Positions 26,278-35,542 of a DNA stretch of 64,000 nucleotides are shown piece by piece. The stretch spans positions 120,505 to 184,504 of the forward strand of contig NZ_JAQKQJ010000008.1 in the NCBI RefSeq assembly GCF_029109325.1, written 5' to 3'. The stretch comes from Nodosilinea sp. PGN35 (GTDB lineage Bacteria > Cyanobacteriota > Cyanobacteriia > Phormidesmidales > Phormidesmidaceae). Under the pieces are notes generated by a model. That model made no database searches. It saw only the letters and a list, made by a program, of their open reading frames with translations, and was not told the origin of the DNA. The position numbers and the translations under genes were made by a program. Within the stretch, counting starts at the first letter, position 1. Every line of letters starts with the position of its first letter.

Positions 26278-26538
26278 ATGGGTACCGCGATTAGAACCCG
26301 CATCGTTCGAATTGGCAATTCCCAAGGGATTCGCATTCCCAAACTGCTGCTAGAGCAGAGTGGCCTAAACGCCGAGGTCGAAATTGAGGTAGAGGGCGAC
26401 CACCTGGTGGTTCGCACCGCCCCCCGTCAGCGCGTCGGCTGGGACGAAGCCTTTGCCGCCATGGCCGCCTGCGCTGACGACAGGCCGCTGGATGACTTCA
26501 GCACCACCGCCTGGGATGCCGCCGAATGGGAATGGTAG
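26278..26538 (+). CDS. mazE: MazE-type antitoxin (AbrB/SpoVT fold)
   Basis: 86 residues. The N-terminal half is the swapped-hairpin DNA-binding domain (TRIVRIGNSQGIRIPKLLLEQ, AEVEIEVEGDHLVVR); the acidic C-terminal tail (DDRPLDDFSTTAWDAAEWEW) would block the toxin. It neutralises and co-represses with MazF. The coding region overlaps mazF by 13 nt. Confidence 0.9.
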   Translation: MGTAIRTRIVRIGNSQGIRIPKLLLEQSGLNAEVEIEVEGDHLVVRTAPRQRVGWDEAFAAMAACADDRPLDDFSTTAWDAAEWEW

Positions 26539-26855
26539 TTCATCGCTTTGATGTCTTTTTGGTCAACCTCGACCCCACCGTTGGCAACGAAATTCAGAAA
26601 ACTCGGCCCTGCGTGGTGATCTCCCCCGACGAGATGAATCGCTACATCACCACGGTAATTGTGGCCCCCATGACGACCCAGGGCAGACCCTACCCGACTC
26701 GCATTCTCTGCCGCTTTGAGGGCAAGCAGGGCCAGATTATTCTCGATCAAATTCGTACCGTCGATAAAGTTCGCCTGGTCAAAAAGCTGGGTCAAATTAG
26801 CTTAGACGAGCAAAGACGGGTGCTCGAAACCCTGGCGGAGCTGTTTGCCGAGTAG
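26526..26855 (+). CDS. mazF: MazF/PemK toxin (mRNA interferase)
   Basis: 109 residues from the ATG at 26526; the ATG at 26532 is equally possible. The MazF fold is clear: RFDVFLVNLDPTVGNEIQKTRPCVVIS with the conserved Arg and the RP turn, TTVIVAPMTTQGRPYPTRI with the conserved Thr, and IILDQIRTVDKVRL. Sequence-specific cleavage of mRNA is expected; the site cannot be predicted. It is translationally coupled to mazE. Confidence 0.92.
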   Translation: MGMVVHRFDVFLVNLDPTVGNEIQKTRPCVVISPDEMNRYITTVIVAPMTTQGRPYPTRILCRFEGKQGQIILDQIRTVDKVRLVKKLGQISLDEQRRVLETLAELFAE

Positions 26856-27017
26856 TGGGCAGCACCGGCCTCAGCTATATCTGCCGAAACGTGGCATGGG
26901 CGAATGGCGGGCTACGAATCCTGCCGCACGGGCGATCGCTTTGAGATTCCCAACGGTTTTCCTCGGTCAGCCCGGCTCTAGTGAGATGATGGTGAGCAAT
27001 ACAGTAGAGGGCGATCG

Positions 27018-27491
27018 ATGGGCGATGTGAGTGAGCAAGATTTGGGCCATCTGCGGCGGGCGATCGCCCTTTCCCACCTGGCCCGCGAGGCTGGCAACCG
27101 CCCCTTTGGCGCGGTGCTGGCCGATGCCTCAGGGCAAGTCCTCGCCGAGGCCGAAAATAACCAGATCACCGAGCAAGACTGCACCGGCCACGCCGAAACC
27201 GTGCTGCTGCGGCAAATGGAGAAAGGTCTAAGCCTCGACACCCTCAAAGACTGCACCCTCTACGCCAGCACCGAACCCTGCCCCATGTGCGCCGGGGCGA
27301 TCTTTTGGAGCGGGGTGGGGCGTTTGGTCTATGCCCTGGGCGGCGATCGCCTCTACGCCCTCCAGGGTGAGTCGCCTTTTCAGCTGCCCCTGGGTGTTCG
27401 TGAAGTGCTCCGGCACGGCAAGCGCCCGGTGGAGGTGGTTGGGCCGGTGCTTGCAGACGAAGCGCTAGCGGCTTTTGAAGGATTTTTCTAA
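27018..27491 (+). CDS. Nucleoside/base deaminase (cytidine deaminase-like fold)
   Basis: 157 residues with zinc-binding motifs GHAETVLL (His and catalytic Glu) and TEPCPMCAGAIFWSG (two Cys). The family includes guanine deaminase, tRNA adenosine deaminase TadA and related enzymes. The FWSG and YALGG context and the C-terminal tail look more like guanine/nucleoside deaminases than TadA, but the substrate is not certain. It is a single gene after a 162-nt gap without features. Confidence 0.85.
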   Translation: MGDVSEQDLGHLRRAIALSHLAREAGNRPFGAVLADASGQVLAEAENNQITEQDCTGHAETVLLRQMEKGLSLDTLKDCTLYASTEPCPMCAGAIFWSGVGRLVYALGGDRLYALQGESPFQLPLGVREVLRHGKRPVEVVGPVLADEALAAFEGFF

Positions 27492-27539
27492 ACTCGTCTG
27501 CCGTTGATTTGGCTATCCTAGACTACGAGTTCCTAGACT

Positions 27540-28241
27540 ATGGATCTATTCAAATTTGCGCTGGGGCCGTACGAGTTTTTTGCCGCCATCATTGGGGGAG
27601 TGCCTCTCGTAATCGCGATTTTTTTACTCTACAACCCAGCCGTTAGCCTGCAAGATTCTATTGGGTTAATCCAAACCAGTCTCTCCCTTCAGGTGCTCAT
27701 CGCCTTGGCATTCGCCAGCTATCTCTTGGGAGGTCTGGCGCAGGGCGTGACCTGGAAGTTCTTTCTGGCCCTCTGCAACTTGTGCGATCGCGACATACAT
27801 TATTTCCCAGCAGATACCCTTCTCAACCGAGGCGAGTGGCTGCGAGGGTTGGCCAAAGATATTGACCCCAAAACCCTCGATTTTGAGAGCCGACTGGTGC
27901 TGCTGCTGTACGACAAAATCGGCATGCCAACCACGATGAACCATCTCTATTCAAGAGTCTGTTCATACCTAAAGGAGAACAACAGGCCCTCTTTAATCAC
28001 CGCAGACCTGTACCAGGCCACCCACATCATGTACCGCAACCTCTCGTTTGGGCTGCTGATTCTGGGCGGAGTGTTTTTGGTCAACATGCTCCGGGCCGGA
28101 GCAGCCTCCTTTGAGCAGGTGGCGTTATTTTTGGGAGCGCTGGTGCTGTCCGGCACTGCCTTTGTTCGTGCTGTTTCCTTCAAGCGGTGGCACGCCAGAG
28201 AAGTGCTGCTGGGGTTTTATTTCGCTGCCTGTGGCGACTAA
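27540..28241 (+). CDS. Uncharacterised integral membrane protein
   Basis: 233 residues with two N-terminal membrane segments (about 14-30 and 50-76), a soluble middle of about 80 residues (YFPADTLLNRGEWLRGLAKD, LVLLLYDKIGMPTTMNHLYS) and two more segments (about 167-186 and 191-210). I do not recognise a family. It converges on the YiaA/B gene with a 5-nt gap. Confidence 0.65.
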   Translation: MDLFKFALGPYEFFAAIIGGVPLVIAIFLLYNPAVSLQDSIGLIQTSLSLQVLIALAFASYLLGGLAQGVTWKFFLALCNLCDRDIHYFPADTLLNRGEWLRGLAKDIDPKTLDFESRLVLLLYDKIGMPTTMNHLYSRVCSYLKENNRPSLITADLYQATHIMYRNLSFGLLILGGVFLVNMLRAGAASFEQVALFLGALVLSGTAFVRAVSFKRWHAREVLLGFYFAACGD

Positions 28242-28246
28242 GCGCT

Positions 28247-28528
28247 TTACCTCAGCGGGTGGTGGTCGGCCAACAGCTTTTCGACCTTGGCCTCATCGAT
28301 GCGGGCGGTCACCTGCTTGGCTTCGTGCAGGTCGCGCACGGTCTTAGACAGGCTGGCGGTAGAGCCCAGGGCAAACATGGTGCCCATGCCCATGTAGCCC
28401 TTGACCCAGGCGTCTACCGGCAGACAAAAAATGCCCAGCGCCAAGCTGCCCACCGACAGCCCAAAGGCTAGCCAGGTTTGCGCGATCCAGGCTGGGCTGT
28501 GGCTCGATGGCGGCTGAATAGAACTCAT
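28247..28528 (-). CDS. YiaA/YiaB-family inner membrane protein
   Basis: 93 residues from the ATG at 28528. The two-helix YiaA/B domain is visible: WLAFGLSVGSLALGIFCLP, then VKGYMGMGTMFALGSTASLSKTVRDLHEA. Function is unknown. The reading from 28606 adds a basic N-terminus without family resemblance. Confidence 0.82.
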   Translation of the reverse strand: MSSIQPPSSHSPAWIAQTWLAFGLSVGSLALGIFCLPVDAWVKGYMGMGTMFALGSTASLSKTVRDLHEAKQVTARIDEAKVEKLLADHHPLR

Positions 28529-28654
28529 GGGCTGGCTCCTCAACGGTGTGAATGACTGCGTCAACCTTAGACGAGTCTTTGGTCTCAGCCGCCGCCCTAG
28601 AGACACTTTTTCAAATGTCAGAGAATAGCCTGTCAGGTCGGCAAGGTTTTAGTA

Positions 28655-28963
28655 TTACTGCTCGTTCTCAAGCGGTACCGTAAGATTTAGCCGTTCTCTG
28701 GGTTCAGGCTGCTCCTGGCGAATTTCAACTCCATCTTCCCCGAGCCTAAAGCGGGTTTCGGGCCTGGGCTGCTCTTCGAGCTGAAGATTGAGCCGCTCGC
28801 CGTCGGTCGATAGGCTGGGGCGCAGCTCTGGGTTGCGATTTTGTCTGAGGTCGAGTTCGATCTGATCGCCAAGTTCAACAATTTGGGCCTCAGCAGGGGA
28901 TGCACCCAAAACGACGGTGCCCACAGCTGCCAGGCCCAGCAAGCTCGCGCTAAGGCGGTTCAT
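28655..28963 (-). CDS. Small secreted protein with Gln/Glu/Arg-rich mature part
   Basis: 102 residues: signal peptide (MNRLSASLLGLAAVGTVVLG, cleavage after AEA near 26), then a charged mature chain of alternating strands (ELGDQIELDLRQNRNPELRP, RLNLQLEEQPRPETRFRLGE). The repeated LNL/RFRL/ELDL pattern suggests beta strands. I do not know the family. Confidence 0.6.
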   Translation of the reverse strand: MNRLSASLLGLAAVGTVVLGASPAEAQIVELGDQIELDLRQNRNPELRPSLSTDGERLNLQLEEQPRPETRFRLGEDGVEIRQEQPEPRERLNLTVPLENEQ

Positions 28964-29054
28964 AATAGACCTCCTGCTTTTCTACATATATACTTTGCCA
29001 AAGGAAAAAAGAGCTGCCTTCCTCCCTAGGGAGCAAATGGCTACCCATCGCTGG

Positions 29055-29095
29055 CTTCGACTCCGCTCAGCCAGCGTCCCTGAGCGCAGTCGAAG
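29055..29095. repeat. Palindrome CTTCGACTCCGCTCAG/CTGAGCGCAGTCGAAG
   Basis: Sixteen-base arms (29055-29070 and 29080-29095) match at 15 of 16 positions around a 9-nt loop. It is a common bacterial intergenic palindrome type and lies in the 251-nt gap between the secreted-protein gene and the 3' end of the SDR gene. Confidence 0.65.
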
Positions 29096-29214
29096 GGGCA
29101 TTGGTGCCATGGTCACGGAGAATGGGTATTGGCGTCACGGCGACAACTTTATGTTTATGCAAAACCATCGACCCACTCTCATTTCTTAAACCCAGCCATG
29201 CCCTGGTTTGGAGG

Positions 29215-29949
29215 CTAGAAGGCACTGGCTAGCGGGCGAACAATCATTTCATTGACATCCACATCATCGGGTTGGGATACGGCGTATACAACGGCTCTGG
29301 CGATCGCGTCTGGAGTTAAGCCACTCTTGCGAAATTCTTTCAGTGCCGCTTGGGCTGAATCGTCTGTAATATCAGAGCCAAGCTCTGTCTCCACAACCCC
29401 CGGAGAGATCGTGGTCACGCGGATGTTTTTTGATTCCTGCCTCAGCCCTTCGGAAATGGCCCAAACCGCGTATTTGGTTGCACAGTAGACTGCGGCAGTT
29501 GGTGCCACCACATGGGCAGCAATCGATGCGGTATTGATAAACTGACCGCCGCCCTGGGCTTCCATGATCGGTAAACCTGCGGCAATGCCATTCAGCACGC
29601 CGTTGATATTGACGTTGATCATCGTGTCCCATTCCTCAACTTTGAGGGCACTCATGGGAGACAAAGGCATGACACCCGCGTTATTAAAAATGACATCAAC
29701 TCGACCAAAGGTGTCTTTAGCGAAGTAAATGAATGCCTTCATATCCTCGCGATCGGCAACGTTCACCGGCTTGAATTCTGCCGAGCCACCCTGACGACGA
29801 ATTTCTTCCACAAGCTTTTCTAGCCTGTCTGCGCGTCGGGCCCCCAGCACCACCTTTGCGCCATGCTCAGCCAGTAACTTGGCGGTGGCTTCACCAATGC
29901 CGCTACTCGCCCCTGTGATAGCAATGACTTTGTTCTCTACATTTAGCAT
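29215..29949 (-). CDS. Short-chain dehydrogenase/reductase
   Basis: 244 residues of a classical SDR: nucleotide-binding GASSGIGEA (13-21), NNAG, catalytic Ser in NTASIAAH and YCATK. The ARRADRL segment after the second strand suggests NADP(H) preference. It ends VNEMIVRPLASAF. Substrate unknown. It follows a second SDR gene by 32 nt on the same strand and both are divergent from an AraC regulator, which probably controls them. Confidence 0.9.
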   Translation of the reverse strand: MLNVENKVIAITGASSGIGEATAKLLAEHGAKVVLGARRADRLEKLVEEIRRQGGSAEFKPVNVADREDMKAFIYFAKDTFGRVDVIFNNAGVMPLSPMSALKVEEWDTMINVNINGVLNGIAAGLPIMEAQGGGQFINTASIAAHVVAPTAAVYCATKYAVWAISEGLRQESKNIRVTTISPGVVETELGSDITDDSAQAALKEFRKSGLTPDAIARAVVYAVSQPDDVDVNEMIVRPLASAF

Positions 29950-29981
29950 GATAATTTTCCTGTTTGATTGGGTTGGTTGAA

Positions 29982-30749
29982 TTAGAGAAACATGCCGCCA
30001 GAGACTTCAATTCTCTGGGCATTGACCCATCGGTTGTCTTCGGAAAGTAACGATGCGATCGCTCCGCCAATGTCGTCAGGCAGACCAACGCGGCCTAGGG
30101 CCGTCTGCGAGGCGATGAAGCTGTTTATCTCTGGGTTGTCACGCACTGCACCTTCGGCAAAATCGGTTTCAATCGCGCCAGGGGCCACGACGTTTACCGC
30201 AATCTGTCGCTGGCCTAATTCCTTTGCCAGGTATCGAGTCAACACCTCGATCGCCCCCTTCATGGCGGCGTAAGCGGCGTAGCCGGGCAGGGCAAAACGA
30301 GCCAGACCAGAGGAGAGATTGACAATGCGTCCACCGTCTTTAATCAGCGGTAGAAGTTTCTGGGTGAGGAAGAAAACACCTTTCAGGTGAATGTTCATGA
30401 GGCGATCGAACTCGTCCTCGGTTGTTTCTGCAAACGGCGCGTAAACACCAATCCCAGCGTTGTTAACCAGAAAATCAAACTGTTCGGTTTGCCACGTGTC
30501 CTGAAGCAATTGCCTGATTTTTGCCGCGAAATCGTCAAAGGTTTTGGTGTCAGACGTGTCCAGTTGCAGCGCAACAGCTTTACCGCCAATTTCTGCGATC
30601 GCAGAGACTACACGCTTTGCTTCTGCCTCATTGCTGCGATACGTCACAATGACATCAACCCCTTTTTTGGCCAGGGCTAAAGCAGTATTTCTGCCCAACC
30701 CTCGGCTCGATCCGGTGATTAAAGCAATCTTTGTCGTATCCTGTGCCAT
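29982..30749 (-). CDS. Short-chain dehydrogenase/reductase
   Basis: 255 residues: GSSRGLGRN at the coenzyme site, LVNNAGIGVYAP, NLSSGLARFALPGYAAYAAMK with the Ser-Tyr-Lys triad, VVAPGAIETDF and the usual C-terminal VSGGMFL. It resembles 3-oxoacyl-ACP reductase-like and sugar-type SDRs, but the substrate is not known. First gene of a two-SDR unit, transcribed away from the AraC gene with a 174-nt shared promoter region. Confidence 0.9.
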   Translation of the reverse strand: MAQDTTKIALITGSSRGLGRNTALALAKKGVDVIVTYRSNEAEAKRVVSAIAEIGGKAVALQLDTSDTKTFDDFAAKIRQLLQDTWQTEQFDFLVNNAGIGVYAPFAETTEDEFDRLMNIHLKGVFFLTQKLLPLIKDGGRIVNLSSGLARFALPGYAAYAAMKGAIEVLTRYLAKELGQRQIAVNVVAPGAIETDFAEGAVRDNPEINSFIASQTALGRVGLPDDIGGAIASLLSEDNRWVNAQRIEVSGGMFL

Positions 30750-30857
30750 TGCCTCATCCTTTCATTCTCTTTTGGCATGGGTTCAGCATAGGTTGAAGGA
30801 ATGAGGCTTGAAATACACAAACCTCGCATATCATTGCCTAATCCTCTCAGGTGGGAT

Positions 30858-30902
30858 GCTGACGAGGAAGAACGTTCTCTATAATGGGCGCATGAGAACG
30901 GT
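30858..30902 (+). promoter_or_regulatory. Probable araC-type gene promoter with overlapping inverted repeat
   Basis: TATAAT (30880-30885) is a perfect -10; GCTGAC (30858-30863), 16 nt upstream, is a weak -35. Inverted arms AACGTTCTC (30871-30879) and GAGAACGGT (30894-30902) flank the -10 and match at 8 of 9 positions. A protein bound here would cover the promoter of the AraC gene starting at 30924, fitting autoregulation. Confidence 0.55.
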
Positions 30903-30923
30903 CAGAGTAGCCAGGAAACCAGC

Positions 30924-31844
30924 ATGACGCTTGCAACACTGAGCCAGGGTACAGCCATAAGTGCGTGTCAAGGGCTGGCGGCATTAGTAGCACAGCACAC
31001 TGACCGCCAGGGAGACGGTACTCATCCAACTGCGATTGGTCAGTTAGAATTCCTGCGAGAATCGTCTGATTCCACGGCAATCCACGGCGTTTCTGAACCG
31101 ATTTTCGCGATCGTGATTCAGGGTAAAAAAGAAGTATTGCTGGGTGAGGAAACCTATCAGTACGGTGCCGCTCAGTATCTTGTTGTCTCGGTAGATTTGC
31201 CGCTGAGTGGATTTGTGACAGAGGCGACACCAGATCAGCCCTATTTAGGGTTTAAGTTGAACTTAGACCCGGTTCAGCTCTGTGACATTATTGCTCAAAT
31301 CCAACCCCAGACGGAGAAGAAAGAAAACTCAGTGAGAGGCTTGTTCGTGAGCAACGCCGATGTCGCATTGATTGATTGCGCCATTCGACTGACACGGCTT
31401 TTGGATACGCCGCAGGATATTCCGTTCCTGGCACCAATAGTGATTCGCGAAATCTATTACCGTCTGTTGATGGGCGAACAGGGCGAAGCGGTTCGTCAGA
31501 TTGCAACATCTGGAAGTAACATGCAGCGCATTGCTGAAGTCATCAAACAGATTAAAGCTGATTTTACGAAGCCGTTGCGGGTTGAAGATCTAGCTGGGCA
31601 AGCCAATATGTCTGCTGCATCCTTCCATCGTCACTTTAAGACGGTTACCTCGATGAGTCCACTGCAATATCAAAAACAATTGAGGCTGCTGGAAGCGCGT
31701 CGGCTGATGCTGGTTGAAAATGCCGACGCGACCCATACAGCCCATCAGGTCGGGTATGAAAGTCCTTCACAGTTTAGCCGCGAATATTCCCGCATGTTTG
31801 GAGCACCACCCATCAAAGATATTGAGCGTTTGCGAACAGCTTGA
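30924..31844 (+). CDS. AraC family transcriptional regulator (AraC_N type)
   Basis: 306 residues. The N-terminal sensor part matches the AraC_N domain (IHGVSEPIFAIVIQGKKEVLLG, YLVVSVDLPLSGFV), and the C-terminal third has two helix-turn-helix motifs (LRVEDLAGQANMSAASFHRH and THTAHQVGYESPSQFSREY). It probably controls the divergent SDR pair; regulators of this type in other bacteria are often linked to aldehyde or redox-active compounds. The gene's codon use is less GC-rich than the surroundings, suggesting the SDR-AraC unit moved in together. Confidence 0.9.
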   Translation: MTLATLSQGTAISACQGLAALVAQHTDRQGDGTHPTAIGQLEFLRESSDSTAIHGVSEPIFAIVIQGKKEVLLGEETYQYGAAQYLVVSVDLPLSGFVTEATPDQPYLGFKLNLDPVQLCDIIAQIQPQTEKKENSVRGLFVSNADVALIDCAIRLTRLLDTPQDIPFLAPIVIREIYYRLLMGEQGEAVRQIATSGSNMQRIAEVIKQIKADFTKPLRVEDLAGQANMSAASFHRHFKTVTSMSPLQYQKQLRLLEARRLMLVENADATHTAHQVGYESPSQFSREYSRMFGAPPIKDIERLRTA

Positions 31845-32033
31845 ATCGTCTCTGTTTAAGGCGATCGCAGATCTCTCGTAGCTGTTGGGTTTTCTCCTAG
31901 GGGAGGCGCTTTGCGAAGCTAGCTCAACCTGCTGACTCGGTACCTCCCAAAACTCTCTATCTTTAGGCTTACATACCCGCCTTTGCCCCTCTCGCTATAG
32001 TTGTTCCATAGCGGCTGTAGAGAGACCTGCAAT

Positions 32034-34337
32034 ATGATCGATCGCCCTCAACCCGACAGCGACGCCCCATCGTCCGCCGAAACTCACCTGGCGACGGTCA
32101 AATCTAGCATCGAAGACGAGGCTATCCCTGCTCCCCAGGTGGGTGGCGGCCTGCCAGTGATTCAGTACTGGGCGCAAAAGACCCTCTCCCCCCAGGGGCC
32201 GCAGATCTGGCAAACCCTGCTGCACAAGAGCGCCTGCCTATCGTGCGCCTGGGGCACCGGGGGGCAAAAGGGCGGCTTTGCCAACGAGCTAGAAGAACCG
32301 CTCCAGCGCTGTATGAAAAGTGTGCAGGCGATTTCGTCAGAGCTGCAACCGGGCCTGGGCGACCACTTCTTCGATCGCCACACCATTTCAGAACTGCAAG
32401 CCCTCACCTCCCGCCAGGCCGATCGCCTCGGTCGCCTGAGCTTTCCGGTGATTCGCCGGGCCGGGGCTGACCACTACGAGCCGATTAGCTGGGAGGAGAT
32501 CTACCAGCTCACTACCGCTGGCCTGGCGCTGTCGCCAGAGCGGGTGGCCTCCTACAGTTCGGGCCGATCGTCCAACGAAGCCGCCTTTCTGCTCCAGCTC
32601 ATGGTGCGGGCGCTGGGCTCTAACAACCTGGCCGACTGTTCTGACCTGTGCCACGCTCCTTCCACCGTCAGCCTCAACAAAGTCTTTGGCACCGGCACTT
32701 CCCTGGTGAGTCTGGAGAGTTTGCGTCAGGCCGACTGCGTGGTGCTGGTGGGCTCCAACGCCCCCGCCAACCACCCCCGGCTGATGAATGAGCTGATCGA
32801 ACTGCGCGATCGCGGCGGCAAAGTGATCGTCATCAACCCGGTGAAAGAGGTGGGGCTGGTCAAGTTTGGCTCCCCGGCGCACCCGCTGCGGCTGGTGCAG
32901 GGCCAAGACATTGCTTCGCTGTTTTTGCAGCCCATACCGGGCAGCGACCTGGCCCTGTTTGTGGGCATTCAAAAGGTGCTGCTGGAGCGGGGCTGGGTGC
33001 AGTTTGACTACCTCAAGGCCCACACCGAAAACTGGCAGGAGGTGATCGACCAGGTGGCCGCCACCGATTGGGAATCGATTATTGCCACCTGCGGCCTCTC
33101 GCTGACGGAGATTGTCGCCGCCGCCGAGCTGATCCACAGCAGCCGGAACGTGGTCTTTGCCTGGGCCATGGGCATCACCCACCAGGCCAACAGCGTTGAC
33201 AATATCTACAGCATCGCCAACACCGCCCTGATGACCGGCAACGTCGGCAAGCCCGGCGCGGGCCTGATGCCGATTCGCGGCCACTCGAATGTGCAGGGCT
33301 TTGGCTCGATGGGGGTGACGGCCCACCTCAAAGACAGCATTCGCGAGGCGTTGGAGAAACTGCTGGGCAAATCGCTGCGGCGCGAACCGGGCTACGACGC
33401 CCGCGCCCTGATCGAGGCCGCCGACCGGGGCGAGGTCGATACCCTGCTGTGCCTGGGGGGCAACCTCTACGCCGCCAACCCCGACCTGGGTCAGGCCAAA
33501 CGCGCCCTGGGCAACATCGACACCATTGTCTATTTGGCCACCAAGCCCAACTTGGGCCACTTCCACGGACTGGCCCGGCAAAACACCATCATCGTGCCGG
33601 TCTACGCCCGCTTCGAGAACCCCCACAAAACCACCGTCGAGTCGGGCAACAACTTTGTGCGGCTCAACAGCCCCGGCAAGACCCACCTCAAAGATGCCGA
33701 CCTGGTGACCGAGATCGACTTTCTGGCGGAGCTGGCCCACCGCCTGCACGGAGAAGAGCCGATTCAGTGGCGGCGGCTGCACGACCCCCGCTACGTGCGC
33801 CAGCTGATCGCCCAGACCATCCCCGGCTACGACAAAATTGGCGAGATCGATGACACCAGCGCCGAGTTCACCATCGGCGGGCGCATTTTTCTGGAGCCGA
33901 AGTTCCCCACACCCTCGGGAAAGGCCGAAATGCAGCTCACACCGCTGCCCAAGCTGACGCTGCCAACGCTGGAGGATTTTGGGCTGATGCCAGAGCACCA
34001 GCCCGCCCTGGTGCTGGCGCTGATCACCGGGCGCAGCTACGGCCAGCACAACACCGTAGTCTACAAAGAGGGCGACGAGTACCGGGGCATGCCCCACCGC
34101 CAGTGCATATTGATGAATCCTTTAGATGCTGAGCGGGCGGGCTTTAGTCAGCACCAGCGAGTGAGCGTGCGGGGCGACGCGGGGCAGCTCGATGGCATTG
34201 AGATTATCTATGGGGAGGTGCGATCGGGCGCGGCACTGATGTTTTACCCCGAAGCGAATGTGCTGATGAAGGCGCGGATCGAGAAACGGTCGGGAACGCC
34301 AGCCTACAAGCGGGTGCCGGTGGCGGTCTTTATCTAA
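32034..34337 (+). CDS. FdhF/YdeP family molybdopterin oxidoreductase
   Basis: 767 residues from the ATG at 32034. It belongs to the molybdopterin (bis-MGD) oxidoreductase superfamily, YdeP/formate-dehydrogenase-like: SACLSCAWGTGGQKGG near the N-terminus keeps only a CxxC in place of a full four-Cys cluster motif, then SSGRSSNEAAFLLQLMVRAL, LVGSNAPANHPRLM, TGNVGKPGAGLMPIRGHSN, and the C-terminal cofactor-binding domain (LITGRSYGQHNT). YdeP in E. coli is tied to acid resistance; its reaction is not settled. No FdhD or cofactor genes are adjacent. Confidence 0.88.
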   Translation: MIDRPQPDSDAPSSAETHLATVKSSIEDEAIPAPQVGGGLPVIQYWAQKTLSPQGPQIWQTLLHKSACLSCAWGTGGQKGGFANELEEPLQRCMKSVQAISSELQPGLGDHFFDRHTISELQALTSRQADRLGRLSFPVIRRAGADHYEPISWEEIYQLTTAGLALSPERVASYSSGRSSNEAAFLLQLMVRALGSNNLADCSDLCHAPSTVSLNKVFGTGTSLVSLESLRQADCVVLVGSNAPANHPRLMNELIELRDRGGKVIVINPVKEVGLVKFGSPAHPLRLVQGQDIASLFLQPIPGSDLALFVGIQKVLLERGWVQFDYLKAHTENWQEVIDQVAATDWESIIATCGLSLTEIVAAAELIHSSRNVVFAWAMGITHQANSVDNIYSIANTALMTGNVGKPGAGLMPIRGHSNVQGFGSMGVTAHLKDSIREALEKLLGKSLRREPGYDARALIEAADRGEVDTLLCLGGNLYAANPDLGQAKRALGNIDTIVYLATKPNLGHFHGLARQNTIIVPVYARFENPHKTTVESGNNFVRLNSPGKTHLKDADLVTEIDFLAELAHRLHGEEPIQWRRLHDPRYVRQLIAQTIPGYDKIGEIDDTSAEFTIGGRIFLEPKFPTPSGKAEMQLTPLPKLTLPTLEDFGLMPEHQPALVLALITGRSYGQHNTVVYKEGDEYRGMPHRQCILMNPLDAERAGFSQHQRVSVRGDAGQLDGIEIIYGEVRSGAALMFYPEANVLMKARIEKRSGTPAYKRVPVAVFI

Positions 34338-34356
34338 GGCAGTGGAGAGGTTACCC

Positions 34357-34423
34357 AGATCCCAGGGTTTTTCTCAGGGTTAGCAACAACCTCGGGCAAA
34401 GTTCAGGAAAAACCCTGGGATCT
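34357..34423. terminator. Hairpin of the AGATCCCAGGG family between convergent genes
   Basis: Seventeen-base exact arms AGATCCCAGGGTTTTTC (34357-34373) and the complement (34407-34423) around a 33-nt loop. It lies between the YdeP gene and the convergent SWIM gene, so it can end both. The same AGATCCCAGGGTT arm recurs at 54665 and twice at 60432-60577. Confidence 0.75.
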
Positions 34424-34437
34424 CATCAGCTTGCATT

Positions 34438-35274
34438 CTATAGGCGGTCTTTGTTTTTGCTGCGGACGCGATCGCACAGACCCTCCATCGCTGCGATGAA
34501 CGAGTTGTCGCGACTCCAAAAGGCGGGGAAGTCGCCCTGCTTTTTCACCAAGATCGCTGGCACCGCCGATGTAGTCGCCACCTCAATGGTTTGGGGCAGG
34601 CGCTTTTCACCCTGCCAAAAGGCCTTCAGGCTGGGGGCCGTGGCTTCAGCCATCTGAGGCTGGGTGTAGTAATGCTCCACTGGCACCGGAGGGCGCTGCT
34701 GAGCCGAAAGCTCCGCTGAGAGCGCCTGCCCCAGGGGCGATTTGGCCAGCTCGGCTTTGAGCGCTTCCCGCGAAAGACCGCGCAGCTCAAACAGCAGAAA
34801 CGGGTCGCGATCGAGTTCGGCGGCGATCAGGTAGTAGACCCCGGCGATGTGTTTGCAGGGGTTGCTGTAGTCGGGGCAGGAGCATTTGGTCTTGAAGTCT
34901 TTGGCGCTGGCGGGCAGCAGGTTTAGCCCCAGGGTTTTGAAGCTGTCTTCGATATTGTCGGGGATTTCGTTGAGCAGCAGCCGGGAGATCAGGCTGGCTT
35001 TGGAGGCGATCAGGGCGATCGCCGCCGTCCACTTGGCTTGACTGATGGGCTCAAAATCGATGCTCGTGATGTAGGTAGGCTCTGTGTATACCCCAAAGTA
35101 GGGGTTCACCGACCCGCGTACCGTCGCTATGACTAATCCGCCGTCAATATCAAAACTTTTGACCTTGCCGCCCTTGGCGTAGGAGCGCCCCCGCTGCAAT
35201 CGACCCGAGTCGGTCAGGCGCTCGATCGCATCGATAAAGTTTTTTCCCCACCAGGTGCGGCTAAAGTTTGCCAT
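34438..35274 (-). CDS. SWIM zinc-finger protein
   Basis: 278 residues with the SWIM motif CSCPDYSNPCKHIAGV (CxCx(n)CxH) at about 131-146. The N-terminus (FSRTWWGKNFIDAIERL, RGRSYAKGGKVKSFDI) matches the bacterial SWIM proteins often encoded next to SNF2 helicases. No helicase is adjacent here. A nucleic-acid or protein-binding role is expected; nothing more specific can be said. Confidence 0.88.
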   Translation of the reverse strand: MANFSRTWWGKNFIDAIERLTDSGRLQRGRSYAKGGKVKSFDIDGGLVIATVRGSVNPYFGVYTEPTYITSIDFEPISQAKWTAAIALIASKASLISRLLLNEIPDNIEDSFKTLGLNLLPASAKDFKTKCSCPDYSNPCKHIAGVYYLIAAELDRDPFLLFELRGLSREALKAELAKSPLGQALSAELSAQQRPPVPVEHYYTQPQMAEATAPSLKAFWQGEKRLPQTIEVATTSAVPAILVKKQGDFPAFWSRDNSFIAAMEGLCDRVRSKNKDRL

Positions 35275-35542
35275 TGCTGGTCTCCTGTGCTGGTTTCATT
35301 GTAGGGTGCGCCGCCGCTGTGCAGTAGAGATCTAGGATCTATAGCAATTGCCCTATTGACTGTAGCCTTCGGCAGGGCGTTGCCAGCGCTGTTGTGGGAG
35401 GCGCGGTTGACAGTGCCTAACTGCGCTTTTTACAGGGAAATTAGGTTACACCCTTTGGCCGATGGAGATAGTTCTGGAAAGGTAAAGCATGAAAAAAATC
35501 CCATACTGAAGCAGCTTTAAACAGATCTGCTTAGGAGACACT

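Noticed and set aside
32388..34097. 569-codon open frame antisense to the YdeP-type gene
   Set aside because: Composition artefact opposite a complete molybdoenzyme gene; Val/Gly/His-rich without domains.
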